Program-made: the position numbers and the translations under genes
Part shown: one piece after another, positions 8,622 through 17,077 of the stretch
Position numbering within the stretch: the stretch's first letter is position 1
How the letters are laid out: each line of letters starts with the position of its first letter
NCBI RefSeq assembly: GCF_002213425.1
Contig: NZ_NJGV01000017.1
Coordinates: forward strand, 39,130 to 103,129
Direction: 5' to 3'
Length of the DNA stretch: 64,000 nt
DNA from: Herbaspirillum aquaticum
GTDB taxonomy: Bacteria; Pseudomonadota; Gammaproteobacteria; Burkholderiales; Burkholderiaceae_D
Notes under the pieces: generated by a model
Told to the model about the DNA's origin: nothing
Seen by the model: only the letters and a program-made list of their open reading frames with translations
The model's database searches: none

Positions 8622-9689
8622 TCAGTACTCCCAGAACATCTTCTGGATTTCCTTGGTGTCGGTAGTCTTGGTCAGTGCCAGCATCAAGAGGATGCGGGCC
8701 TTCTGCGGGTTCAGCGTATCGGAGACCACGAAGTCCAGCTTGTCGTCGTCGGCTTCGCCGTTGCGCGCCACGATGCCCTGGCCGACGCGGCTGGAACGCA
8801 CGATCACGACGCCCTTCTTGCGGGCTTCGGTCAGGGACGGCACCACGGTGTTGTTCAGGCTGCCGTCACCCACGCCGGCGTGGATGATGCCTTGCGCACC
8901 AGCGGCCACGAAGGCGTTGAGCGCGATCGGGTTCATGTTGGCGTAGCCATAGACGATGTCCACTTGCGGCAGCTTGTCCAGGTTCATGATGTCGAACGGG
9001 GTGTCAGCCGTGTTCTTGCGGGTGGACTGGCGATAGAAGTAAGGCTTGCTGCCCTGGATGTAGCCCAGGAAGCCCAGTTCCGGCGTCTTGAAGGTGTCCA
9101 TGGTGGAGGTGTTGGTCTTGGTCACTTCACGGCCAGCGTTGATCTGGTCGTTCAGGGTCACCAGCACGCCCTTGCCGACGGCTTCCTTGGAGCCGGCCAG
9201 CAGCACGGCGTTGTACAGGTTGATCGGGCCGTCGGCGCTGATGGCAGTGGAGGGACGCATCGCGCCCACGATCACCACCGGCTTCTTGCTCTTGACCACC
9301 AGGTCCAGGAAGTAGGCGGTTTCTTCGATGGTGTCGGTACCGTGGGTGATGACGATGCCATCGACGTCACTCTGCGCCAGCAGGGTGTTGACGCGCTTGG
9401 CCAGCTTCAGCCAGGCCTCGTTGTTCATGTTCTCGCTGGCGATCTGCATGACCTGCTCGCCGCGCACGTTGGCGACCTTCTTGAGTTCAGGAACGGCGGC
9501 GATCAGCGCATCCACACCAACCTTGGCAGCGGTGTAGCCGACCGTGGTGGTGCTGGTGGCGCCGGTGCCGGCGATGGTGCCGCCGGTGGCCAGGATGACG
9601 ACATTGGGGAGGTTCTGTGCTTGCGCGGCAGCCGCTGCAGCCAGGCAGAGCAGGACCAGCATCTGCTGGAAGATTTTTCGGATGAACAT
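8622..9689 (-). CDS. ansB: Type II (periplasmic) L-asparaginase / glutaminase-asparaginase
   Basis: A 355-residue protein that hydrolyses L-asparagine (often glutamine too) to the acid and ammonia in the periplasm. A signal peptide (about residues 1-24, ending AQAQ) precedes the catalytic domain. The first active-site signature ATGGTIAGT holds the nucleophilic threonine; the second, GIVITHGTDTIEETA, holds the Thr-Asp pair and is followed by a conserved Lys. It is monocistronic with its own terminator. Substrate preference between Asn and Gln cannot be settled from the sequence. Confidence 0.95.
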   Translation of the reverse strand: MFIRKIFQQMLVLLCLAAAAAAQAQNLPNVVILATGGTIAGTGATSTTTVGYTAAKVGVDALIAAVPELKKVANVRGEQVMQIASENMNNEAWLKLAKRVNTLLAQSDVDGIVITHGTDTIEETAYFLDLVVKSKKPVVIVGAMRPSTAISADGPINLYNAVLLAGSKEAVGKGVLVTLNDQINAGREVTKTNTSTMDTFKTPELGFLGYIQGSKPYFYRQSTRKNTADTPFDIMNLDKLPQVDIVYGYANMNPIALNAFVAAGAQGIIHAGVGDGSLNNTVVPSLTEARKKGVVIVRSSRVGQGIVARNGEADDDKLDFVVSDTLNPQKARILLMLALTKTTDTKEIQKMFWEY

Positions 9690-10254
9690 GTTTGCCTCTG
9701 AACAAGTGGTGGATAAATTTTCTTAGTTTTATGTGTGCCCTGCGAAGATGGTTCACGTCTTGCTGCGTGATGTCATCCCGTCAAAAGCGCCGACACGATA
9801 GCACCGGCTCGCCTGGCAATCAAAGGTTTTTTTATCCGGTGAGAAAGCCGCATGGTGCGGGCCTTTGCGACGGGGTTGCGTGCACGTTTGGTGCGTTTTG
9901 GCAGGGCCAGGGTGATCGAAAGGGGAAAAGTGACTTGCCACTGACAACGGGCTGACGCCGTCGGCCGGGCCTGATGGAGGTGGCTTGGCCGAGGGAGAGG
10001 GCGCGAACAAAAAATAAGTAAATTGCGCGGAAGAACTTGGAAGATATCACTGAATCAGAAGGCAGCAAAGCGCGACAAGCGCGGCATTGTCCTGTCTGAT
10101 CGCGGCATGGCGCAGCCGCGTGAAAATCGGCGCTCTCAGGTAAGATGGTGCCGCGCACAAGTTCTTTCGATGAATGACCGGTCCAACCGGCCGCGCCGCC
10201 CCAGCGCATTGGCTGTCAAACCGGTGCGGCGCGCGGCAATGATGGAGAACCACG
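9690..10254. other. 565-base intergenic region between divergent ansB and amn
   Basis: This region must hold the promoters of ansB (leftward) and amn (rightward). It is AT-richer near ansB and around 10005-10025. Open frames exist on the minus strand but have arginine/proline-rich shadow composition and no ribosome-binding site. I see no RNA gene, riboswitch or repeat. Confidence 0.5.
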
Positions 10255-11757
10255 ATGTTTGCCACAGAAAAATTCACCAACCCCGAAGCTGCCTATGCGC
10301 GCGTGCTGGAGATCTACGAACACAACACGGCCATCCTGCGCGATGCTTTCCGCCAGTTCTCCAGCGGCGAAGGGATGCCGCAGCGGGTGCGTGCCTGCTA
10401 TCCCTTCGTGCGCATCACCACCGAAAAATCCACCCACACCGATACCCGCCAATCCTTCGGTTTCGTGGCCGGTCCCGGCTGCTACGAGACCACGATCACG
10501 CGCCCCAAGCTGTTCCATCAATACCTGCTGGCGCAATTCAAGCTGGTACTGCAGAACCATGAAGTGCCGCTGGAAGTGGGCGTGAGCGAGCTGCCGATCC
10601 CGGTGCACTTCGCCTTCCCCGAGGGCATCCACGTGGAAGGCAGCCTGGATCCGGAACACCTGCGCACGCTGCCCGATTACTTCGACCTGCCCGACCTGGC
10701 GACCATGGATGACCGCATCGCCAACGGCACCTATGAAGTGGACAACGGTGCCTGGCGCGAAGGGCCGCATCCGCTGGCGCTGTTCACCGGGCCGCGCATC
10801 GATTACTCGCTGCATCGGCTGCGCCACTACACGGCGACCTCGCCGGACCAGTTCCAGCGCTATGTGCTCTTCACCAACTATGCCTTCTACGTCGATGAAT
10901 TCGTGCGCCTGGGCCGGCACCTGATGGAGCCGACCGATGACCCGGACGAACTGGCTTATCGCCGCCAGTACACCGCTTTCGTCGAGCCCGGTAATGTCAC
11001 CACCTGGAGTGCCAACCAGACCGGTACGGATACCAGGCCAGTTTCCGGTGTGGCACCAGCACGGCAGCCGCAGATGCCGGCCTATCACCTGCAGCGCGCC
11101 GACGGCAGCGGCATTACCCTGGTCAACATCGGCGTGGGTCCGTCCAATGCCAAGACGGTGACCGACCACGTGGCCGTCTTGCGTCCGCATGGCTGGCTGA
11201 TGCTGGGCCACTGCGCCGGTCTGTCGGCCTCGCAGCGCATGGGGGATTACGTGCTGGCGCACGCCTATGTACGGGACGATCACGTGCTCGATGATGACCT
11301 GCCGCTGTGGGTGCCGATTCCGGCCCTGGCAGAAGTGCAGCTGGCCTTGCAGGATGCGGTGGCCAGCATCACCCAGCTCGACGGCTATGAATTGAAGCGC
11401 ATCATGCGGACCGGGACCGTGGCCTCGGTCGATGACCGCAACTGGGAACTGCGCGACCATCGCATGCCGCTGCTGCGTTTCTCGCAGAGCCGTGCCATCG
11501 CGCTGGACATGGAGAGCGCGACGGTGGCGGCCAACGGTTTCCGCTTCCGGGTGCCCTACGGCACGCTGCTGTGCGTCTCCGACAAGCCGCTGCACGGCGA
11601 GATCAAGCTGCCCGGCATGGCCAATACCTTCTATGAGCAGCGCGTGGCGCAGCACTTGCAGATCGGCATTCGCGCGCTGGAACTGTTGCGCAACAATGGC
11701 ATCGAGCAGGTGCACAGCCGCAAGCTGCGCAGCTTTGCGGAGCCGGCGTTCCGCTGA
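10255..11757 (+). CDS. amn: AMP nucleosidase
   Basis: A 500-residue cytosolic enzyme that hydrolyses AMP to adenine and ribose 5-phosphate, adjusting adenylate pools. The N-terminal half (to about residue 190) is the family-specific regulatory domain. The C-terminal half is the nucleoside phosphorylase-like catalytic domain, with GVGPSNAKTVTDHVAVLRPHGWLMLGHCAG and the EMES-type stretch ALDMESATVAANGFRFRVPYGTLLCVSD that binds the ribose and base. Length matches the bacterial family (about 480-500). The ATG has a GGAGA Shine-Dalgarno. It is monocistronic with a downstream terminator. Confidence 0.95.
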   Translation: MFATEKFTNPEAAYARVLEIYEHNTAILRDAFRQFSSGEGMPQRVRACYPFVRITTEKSTHTDTRQSFGFVAGPGCYETTITRPKLFHQYLLAQFKLVLQNHEVPLEVGVSELPIPVHFAFPEGIHVEGSLDPEHLRTLPDYFDLPDLATMDDRIANGTYEVDNGAWREGPHPLALFTGPRIDYSLHRLRHYTATSPDQFQRYVLFTNYAFYVDEFVRLGRHLMEPTDDPDELAYRRQYTAFVEPGNVTTWSANQTGTDTRPVSGVAPARQPQMPAYHLQRADGSGITLVNIGVGPSNAKTVTDHVAVLRPHGWLMLGHCAGLSASQRMGDYVLAHAYVRDDHVLDDDLPLWVPIPALAEVQLALQDAVASITQLDGYELKRIMRTGTVASVDDRNWELRDHRMPLLRFSQSRAIALDMESATVAANGFRFRVPYGTLLCVSDKPLHGEIKLPGMANTFYEQRVAQHLQIGIRALELLRNNGIEQVHSRKLRSFAEPAFR

Positions 11758-11785
11758 TCCACATCGCTGGTTGCCGCAAGGACGA

Positions 11786-11819
11786 ACGCCCGCGACAGTC
11801 GATGTCGCGGGCGTTTTTC
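11786..11819 (+). terminator. Intrinsic terminator of amn
   Basis: GCCCGCGACA and TGTCGCGGGC form a 10-bp hairpin followed by GTTTTT, about 30 bases after the amn stop. Confidence 0.92.
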
Positions 11820-11839
11820 ATGCGGCGTCGAAAAGCGGG

Positions 11840-13063
11840 TCAGCGCGGCAGGCGATGCGTGATCGTCAGTCGGTAGTAAAGCGCAGCACCGATTGCCAGC
11901 GTCACGGCCGCTACGCACAGCGATGGCGTGAAGGAGCCGCTGCCATGCACCAGGGCCGTGGCCAGCGGCGGACCGGCGATCTGGCCGATGCCGTAGGCGG
12001 CGGTCATCAGGGCCATGAGGCTGCTGGCCTGTTCGCGGCGCAGGCGGCGTGCTTCGCGCATGCCGAACAGGGTAATGGCGGTAAAGGGCAGGCCCAGCAG
12101 CAGGCAGCTCAACGCAAAGCCGGGCGCGGTGGGGAAGAGGATGGACACCAGTACCCCCGCCGCCTGCATCAGGTAAGCCCCGGTCAGCAGCAGGCGCTGG
12201 TCACCCAACACCGACAGTCGCGTGGCGCTGAAAGCGCCGGCGGCCACCGACAAGCCGAAGATGGGCCAGAAGTAATCCGGCCACACCGAGCCCGGCAGCG
12301 CCTGGCGCGCGATCACCGGCAGGAAGGTGGCGGTGATGATGTAGCCGAATCCGGCGATGCCATACGCGATCACCTGGATCAGCACCTCACGCTTCTGGCT
12401 GGCCGACTCCGGTACCGGGGCCTGGGCTGCACCGCTGTCGTGCGGATGCACATTGAGGCCGCGCCCGGCATCGAAGCTGAACGACTTCCACACCAATGCC
12501 GTGAGCCCCAGCGCGATCACGCCAAAGGCAATCCAGCCACCGGCCGCCAGCCAGCCGGCCGCGATCATAGGGCCGGAGAGCAGGCCGGTCAGCGCGATGC
12601 CCAGGCCGGGACCACAGAAGATCACGCCGCCCAATTCCGGACGGCCCAGCTGCGTGAGTTGCTGCAGGCACCAGCCTGCGGTGTAGACGAAGACATAGGC
12701 GCTGGCCACGCCCGAGAGAAAGCGCATCCACAGCCAGATCCAGTCCTGGTGCAGCACGCCCATGCCCAGCGTGAGCAGGATGGTCACCACCAGCCCGGCG
12801 CGCAGCATGGCCACGCCGCGCTTGCTGCGATGGAAGGCGCACAGCATGGCGCCGGCGAAGTAGCCGAGGTAATTGGCCGTGGCCAGCCAGCCGCCCATCT
12901 GCAGGGAGAGGCTGCCCTCATGCAGCATCATCGGCAGCAGCGGCGTGAAGGCGAAGCGGCCGATGCCCATCGCCACCGACAGGGCGATCATGCCGGACAA
13001 ACAGACTTTCCAGGCCAGTGCGTCAAGGGAGGCACCGGGAGGTGTGGCGGCGGGGTGGGTCAT
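11840..13063 (-). CDS. YbfB/YjiJ-family MFS transporter
   Basis: A membrane carrier of about 407 residues with twelve predicted hydrophobic helices and a charged central loop (about residues 195-225). The opening LSGMIALSVAMGIGRFAFTPLLPMM is characteristic of the YbfB/YjiJ branch of the major facilitator superfamily. The ATG at 13063 is preferred over an upstream in-frame TTG at 13075. The gene diverges from a LysR regulator, the standard arrangement for these carriers, suggesting regulation by it. The substrate is unknown for most of the family. Confidence 0.9.
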   Translation of the reverse strand: MTHPAATPPGASLDALAWKVCLSGMIALSVAMGIGRFAFTPLLPMMLHEGSLSLQMGGWLATANYLGYFAGAMLCAFHRSKRGVAMLRAGLVVTILLTLGMGVLHQDWIWLWMRFLSGVASAYVFVYTAGWCLQQLTQLGRPELGGVIFCGPGLGIALTGLLSGPMIAAGWLAAGGWIAFGVIALGLTALVWKSFSFDAGRGLNVHPHDSGAAQAPVPESASQKREVLIQVIAYGIAGFGYIITATFLPVIARQALPGSVWPDYFWPIFGLSVAAGAFSATRLSVLGDQRLLLTGAYLMQAAGVLVSILFPTAPGFALSCLLLGLPFTAITLFGMREARRLRREQASSLMALMTAAYGIGQIAGPPLATALVHGSGSFTPSLCVAAVTLAIGAALYYRLTITHRLPR

Positions 13064-13180
13064 GGGCGAGCGCAAAGGCGTGAGGGAAACAGGGGTCTAT
13101 GCTATCGTCTTTCGGTCATTCCAAAAAATGAATAATCGGGATGACTTCATCTTGATTCGAGAACATCGACTGGAGCAGCC

Positions 13181-14044
13181 ATGGAACTGGCCGAACTGGA
13201 AATCTTCCGCACCGTCGTCGCCGAGGGCGGTGTAACCCGCGCCGCCGAACGGCTCAACCGGGTGCAGTCCAATGTCACCACGCGCATCAAGCAACTGGAG
13301 GCGTCCGTGGGCGTGCCGCTGTTCGTGCGTGACCGCAAGCGGCTGGTGCTCACTGCATCGGGCGAAGCCCTGCTGGATTACGCCGAGCGCATCCTCGACC
13401 TGGTGCAGGAGGCGCGCGAGGTGGTGTCGCCCCAGAATCCGCGCGGCCGCTTGCGCATCGGCTCCATGGAAAGCGCTGCCGCCAGCCGCCTGCCGGCACC
13501 CCTGGCCGAATTCCACCAGCGCTGGTCGGAAGTACGGCTGGAACTCTCGACCGGCCCGACCGATGTGCTGATGGCCGGCGTACGCACCGGCAAGCTCGAT
13601 GCGGCGCTGGTGGCCGGACCCATCGAGGATGCGGCCCTGTCGGCCACGCCCCTCTACAAGGAAGAACTGATGCTGGTGACACCGCGCAGCCATCGCCGGG
13701 TGCGCTCGCCCGAGGATGTGCAGCTCGATACTTTGATCGTCTTCGAGCAGGGCTGCGCTTATCGCCGTCATGCCGAAAGCTGGTTCGCCGGTCCAGGACG
13801 GGGCGGGGTGCCGGTGCGCACACTGGAGCTGGCTTCCTATCACGCCATCCTCGCCTGCGTGGCGGCCGGGGCAGGGGTGGCGGTGGTGCCGCGCTCGGTG
13901 ATCGCCATGCAGATGGAACCCCACGGCTTTTCCACCCATTCGCTGGGCCGCGATGGGCGGGTCACCACTTACTTGGTCAGCCGGCGCGAACGCAGTTCGG
14001 CGTCCCTGCTGGCGCTGCGTTCTTTACTTGTGGCAAGTCTTTGA
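13181..14044 (+). CDS. LysR-family transcriptional regulator (divergent from MFS gene)
   Basis: A 287-residue LysR regulator. The N-terminal winged helix (residues 1-60) has the family pattern GGVTRAAERLNRVQSNVTTRIKQLE. A linker helix and a periplasmic-binding-like effector domain (about 90-287) follow. It is divergently transcribed from the MFS carrier at 11840-13063 and probably controls it. The 117-base intergenic region contains GATGA-CT-TCATC at 13140-13151 and an ATTC-N8-GAAT motif near 13116, either of which could be an operator. The effector is unknown. Confidence 0.92.
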   Translation: MELAELEIFRTVVAEGGVTRAAERLNRVQSNVTTRIKQLEASVGVPLFVRDRKRLVLTASGEALLDYAERILDLVQEAREVVSPQNPRGRLRIGSMESAAASRLPAPLAEFHQRWSEVRLELSTGPTDVLMAGVRTGKLDAALVAGPIEDAALSATPLYKEELMLVTPRSHRRVRSPEDVQLDTLIVFEQGCAYRRHAESWFAGPGRGGVPVRTLELASYHAILACVAAGAGVAVVPRSVIAMQMEPHGFSTHSLGRDGRVTTYLVSRRERSSASLLALRSLLVASL

Positions 14045-14050
14045 TATATT
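14023..14050 (+). promoter_or_regulatory. Candidate promoter for the small ORF/sRNA unit
   Basis: TTTACT at 14023-14028 and TATATT at 14045-14050 are separated by 16 bases, a plausible sigma-70 arrangement at the end of the LysR gene. Transcription would begin close to the ATG at 14057. This is a weak match judged by eye. Confidence 0.4.
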
Positions 14051-14056
14051 GGATTC

Positions 14057-14176
14057 ATGCAGGATCGCTTTGATATGCATCCTTCTGCACAAAATATGTT
14101 CGCAGCTGCAGCATATGAAGAGGGTGTAACCATTTGTAAAAACGGCTGCGACGGGTGGGGTATTTCCCTATATTGA
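14057..14176 (+). CDS. Small ORF (39 aa) of unknown function after the LysR gene
   Basis: An open frame of 39 codons starts 12 bases after the LysR stop. A second ATG at 14075, with AGGA ten bases upstream, would give a 33-residue peptide. The peptide has an Ala-rich middle (MFAAAAYEEG) and a Cys-x3-Cys pair near the C-terminus (ICKNGCDGWGISLY). It has no Arg/Pro shadow composition and ends just before two hairpins, the second a clear terminator. The candidate promoter upstream suggests its own transcript. No family is recognised; it could be a real small protein, a leader of an sRNA, or a chance frame. Confidence 0.4.
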   Translation: MQDRFDMHPSAQNMFAAAAYEEGVTICKNGCDGWGISLY

Positions 14177-14186
14177 AGTTCCCCCT

Positions 14187-14250
14187 CCATTCTCCCCCCC
14201 GAGAATGGGATTTACCCCACGGCTCGCAAGGGACGTGGGGTTTTTCTTTT
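14187..14250 (+). ncRNA. C-rich hairpin followed by intrinsic terminator (possible sRNA 3' end)
   Basis: CCATTCTC at 14187-14194 pairs with GAGAATGG at 14201-14208, leaving a six-cytosine loop. A second hairpin, ACCCCACG at 14214-14221 with CGTGGGGT at 14234-14241, ends in TTTTTCTTTT and is a strong terminator. The upstream CCCCCTCC and the C-loop could pair with Shine-Dalgarno sequences, as in known C-rich anti-SD sRNAs. The terminator is well supported; the sRNA role is inference. Confidence 0.55.
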
Positions 14251-14431
14251 GTTCTGCGTCTTTCTTCCCACTTCACAGCTGTCTTTTCCCGTCATTTACG
14301 ACAGGCTGCCGCATGAAAGCACAGGTCGTGTGGAATGATGAGTAGATATGTACCAAGGTGCATATATTTTGATGTTTTTCACATCACACCCGTTGCTCAT
14401 GGAATTGCCTGTTGGTAACCCTGCGAGTGAC

Positions 14432-15370
14432 TTATTGTTCGCCCTTGGCACGCGTTGACGGGGCTGCGCTGCCGACGATGAGGTTGCCGCGCGCCGCCGT
14501 CTGGATCGCCAGGACGGCAGGGTGGCTGAGCCTGCGCTCGACCGAAATGGCATAGAACTGCTCGCGGATGGCCTCGGTCTTGCCGATTTCCACCAGGCCG
14601 TATTGCTTGCGGATCTGTGCGGCAATGGCCGTAGGGGCGGCGAAAATCCCGGCACCGGCGTCGCCGAAGGCCAGCAGCAGGGCGCCGTCGTCGAATTCAC
14701 CGGTGATGCGGGGGCGGATGCCTTCTCTCTCGAACCAGCGCAACAGGCGCGGACGTACCGCTGCATCTTCGCCCGGCATCAGGAAGGGCGCGGCATCCAG
14801 GCTCTGCGGAAACCCCTTGCGGTAGCGCCTGGCCAATTCGGGCGTGGCAAAAAAGCTGGTATCGCATTCGCCCAGCTGGTGGTGGTAGCCGCGCACGTCC
14901 ACATTGGGCGGCATGGGGCTGTCGGCGATGATGATGTCCAGTTTGTGGATGGCGAGGTCGGCCAGCAGCACGTCCAGCTTGCCTTCGCGGCAGATGATGC
15001 GGATCGGGTCCTGCATCGCCAGTGCACTCTCCAGCAGCAGGTAGGCAATCGCCTTGGGCACGGCATCGGCCACGCCCACGCGCAGCTGCAGCGTGCGTCC
15101 ACCGGGGCGCAGGCGCAGCGCTTCTTCCAGTTCCTCGCCCAGGCTGAAGATGCGTTCGGCATAGTCGAACACCATGCGGCCTTCATCGTTGAGTTCCAGC
15201 CGCCGTCCCACACGCTTGAAGAGCTTGTAGCCCAGGGATTCCTCGAACAGGCTGATCTGGCCGCTGATGGTCTGGGCCGTCAGGTGCAGCCGTTCGCTGG
15301 CGCGCGCCACGCCGCCAGTCTTGGCCACCGTCCAGAAATAATGGAGATGCTTGTAGTTGAGGCTGGCCAT
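14432..15370 (-). CDS. NhaR-like LysR-family transcriptional regulator
   Basis: A 312-residue LysR-type regulator. The start MASLNYKHLHYFWTVAKTGG and the helix-turn-helix ERLHLTAQTISGQISLFEESLG match the NhaR branch, which responds to sodium and pH in enterobacteria. The ATG at 15370 was chosen because AAGGA lies eight bases upstream; an ATG at 15379 is less well placed. There is no nhaA antiporter next to it, so the target here is open. The nearest divergent gene encodes a zinc-ribbon protein followed by a TerC-family protein. Confidence 0.85.
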   Translation of the reverse strand: MASLNYKHLHYFWTVAKTGGVARASERLHLTAQTISGQISLFEESLGYKLFKRVGRRLELNDEGRMVFDYAERIFSLGEELEEALRLRPGGRTLQLRVGVADAVPKAIAYLLLESALAMQDPIRIICREGKLDVLLADLAIHKLDIIIADSPMPPNVDVRGYHHQLGECDTSFFATPELARRYRKGFPQSLDAAPFLMPGEDAAVRPRLLRWFEREGIRPRITGEFDDGALLLAFGDAGAGIFAAPTAIAAQIRKQYGLVEIGKTEAIREQFYAISVERRLSHPAVLAIQTAARGNLIVGSAAPSTRAKGEQ

Positions 15371-15536
15371 GGCAATCATCCTTGTCTGAATACTTCGGTT
15401 TTTCCGAAGCATTATCTCAAAATATTCGAATTTTCATTCATCATGGTTTCGCCTAAAGTGACGCCTTGTCCGGTAGTGATCTTGGGTTGCCAGCGTGCCG
15501 GGCATCGTTGCCAAACCTGACTTTGAGGAGAGCCTG

Positions 15537-15836
15537 ATGAAATGTCCTGTCTGCACATCTCACAACCTGCTGATCTCGGAACGCCAGGGCATCGAGATTG
15601 ATTACTGCCCGCAATGCCGTGGCGTGTGGCTGGATCGCGGCGAGCTGGACAAGCTGATCGAACGTTCCGCCGCCAGCCAGGCGGGCGCACCGGTGCCGGT
15701 GCAGGCGGCGCGGGCGCATACGCCACCGATGCCGCCGCAGGCAGGGTACGATCCCCGCTACGGCCATGGTGGCCATGGATATGACTACAAACGCAAGAAA
15801 AAGGGCTTCCTGGGCGAGATCTTCGACTTCGATTGA
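15537..15836 (+). CDS. TFIIB-type zinc-ribbon protein
   Basis: A 99-residue protein. The N-terminal zinc ribbon has two Cys pairs, CPVC at residues 3-6 and CPQC at about 26-29, followed by the family motif GVWLDRGEL. A linker rich in Pro, Gly and His leads to a basic patch (KRKKK) and a C-terminal acidic tail (FLGEIFDFD). This layout is the usual one for zf-TFIIB small bacterial proteins, whose role is unknown. A GAGGAG Shine-Dalgarno supports the ATG. It is followed 81 bases later by a TerC-family gene on the same strand, probably in one transcript. Confidence 0.88.
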   Translation: MKCPVCTSHNLLISERQGIEIDYCPQCRGVWLDRGELDKLIERSAASQAGAPVPVQAARAHTPPMPPQAGYDPRYGHGGHGYDYKRKKKGFLGEIFDFD

Positions 15837-15917
15837 AGATTTATTCCAGGAACCGATAAGCGATAAGCGATAACCGAACCCGCCGCCGGCGGTTGAACAA
15901 GAAGAGAGAGGTCTGAC

Positions 15918-16895
15918 GTGAATGGCGTAGAGAGTTTCGCAAGCCTGCCCATGTGGATAGGTTTCATTGTCTTCGTGCTGGGGATGCTGGCCGTGGACAT
16001 GTTTGCCCTGGGTGGCCGCAACGCCCACCGGGTGTCGCCCAAGGAGGCCCTGGGCTGGTCGGTGGTGTGGGTGTCGCTGGCCTTCCTGTTTGCCGGCCTG
16101 ATGTGGTGGTACCTCGATGCCAACGTCGGCCGCGAGTTCGCCAACCAGAAGGGGGCCGAGTTCCTCTCCGGCTACCTGATCGAGAAGGCGCTGTCGGTCG
16201 ACAACATCTTCGTGTTCCTGATGATCTTCAGCTACTTCGCCGTACCGGCTGAAATGCAGCGCCGCGTCCTGCTGTACGGGGTCATCGGCGCCATCGTCAT
16301 GCGCGCCGTGATGATCCTGCTGGGTGCATGGATGATCGCGCAGTTCAGCTGGATCCTGTATGTGTTCGGCGCCTTCCTGGTCTTTACCGGCGTGAAGATG
16401 CTGATCTTTGCCGACAAGGAAGCCGACCTGGGTGACAACCCGCTGCTGCGCTGGCTGCGTGGTCACATGAAGATCAGTGACAACTATGACGGCGAAAACT
16501 TCACCACCCGCATCAATGGTGTGCGCTATTTCACCCCGCTGATGCTGGTGCTGCTGCTGATCGAAATTTCCGATGTGATCTTCGCGGTGGACAGCATCCC
16601 GGCGATCTTCGCCATCACCAAGGATCCGTTCATCGTCTTCACCTCGAACATGTTCGCCATCATGGGCCTGCGTGCGCTGTACTTCCTGCTGGCTGATTCG
16701 GCAGAGCGCTTCCACCTGCTCAAGTATGGCCTGGCCCTGGTGCTGCTGTTCGTGGGCTTCAAGATGCTGGCGTCCTACTGGTTCCACGTGCCGGTGCTGG
16801 TCTCGCTGTCCATCGTCGGTGCCATCCTGGTGATCTCCATCATCGCCAGCCTGGTGTTGACCAAGGGCAAGGAAAAGGAAACCACCGCGGGTTAA
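15918..16895 (+). CDS. TerC/Alx-family integral membrane protein
   Basis: A 325-residue protein with about nine hydrophobic helices. Conserved acidic motifs sit within membrane segments: EKALSVDNIFVFLMIFSYF and LIEISDVIFAVDSIPAIFAI, typical of TerC/Alx proteins linked to manganese export and tellurite or alkaline response. The start codon is GTG at 15918, behind a GAGAGAGG-like purine stretch. The short upstream gap holds a GCGATAA repeat (about 15857-15874) but shows no recognisable yybP-ykoY riboswitch. A terminator follows. Metal specificity is inferred from the family only. Confidence 0.9.
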   Translation: MNGVESFASLPMWIGFIVFVLGMLAVDMFALGGRNAHRVSPKEALGWSVVWVSLAFLFAGLMWWYLDANVGREFANQKGAEFLSGYLIEKALSVDNIFVFLMIFSYFAVPAEMQRRVLLYGVIGAIVMRAVMILLGAWMIAQFSWILYVFGAFLVFTGVKMLIFADKEADLGDNPLLRWLRGHMKISDNYDGENFTTRINGVRYFTPLMLVLLLIEISDVIFAVDSIPAIFAITKDPFIVFTSNMFAIMGLRALYFLLADSAERFHLLKYGLALVLLFVGFKMLASYWFHVPVLVSLSIVGAILVISIIASLVLTKGKEKETTAG

Positions 16896-16935
16896 GCGGA
16901 TTTGATGGACATGTGAACAATTCAACGTGGGGTTT

Positions 16936-16968
16936 GACCGGCTGGAGCGATCTGGCCGGTTTTTTTAT
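16936..16968 (+). terminator. Intrinsic terminator of the TerC-family gene
   Basis: ACCGGC and GCCGGT arms with a 12-base loop are followed by a run of seven Ts. Confidence 0.88.
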
Positions 16969-17018
16969 GCCCAACTGAACAATCAGGATAAACGATGCAA
17001 TTTCGGCATCGTGTGTTT

Positions 17019-17038
17019 ATTGGGGACGGAGTGCATTA
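17019..17038 (+). repeat. Left imperfect inverted repeat flanking the RAYT gene
   Basis: ATTGGGGACGGAGTGCATTA matches the reverse complement of 17903-17922 at 15 of 20 positions. It lies 39 bases before the transposase start. A further related copy, about 11 of 15 bases, sits at 17859-17873 in inverted orientation. Confidence 0.6.
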
Positions 17039-17077
17039 GAATGTCCGCTCCCATTCTTCAGGTTTGCAGCGTCTGCC

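Noticed and set aside
9832..10209. Minus-strand open frame in the ansB-amn gap
   Set aside because: No ribosome site and an Arg/Pro/Cys composition typical of a shadow; no domain recognised.
11432..13135. Long plus-strand open frame across the amn end and the MFS gene
   Set aside because: Arg/Ala/His/Gln-rich shadow composition; both true genes are clear.
15837..15917. Possible manganese (yybP-ykoY) riboswitch before the TerC-family gene
   Set aside because: The gap is only 81 bases and I could not find the conserved core of that riboswitch, only a short GCGATAA repeat.
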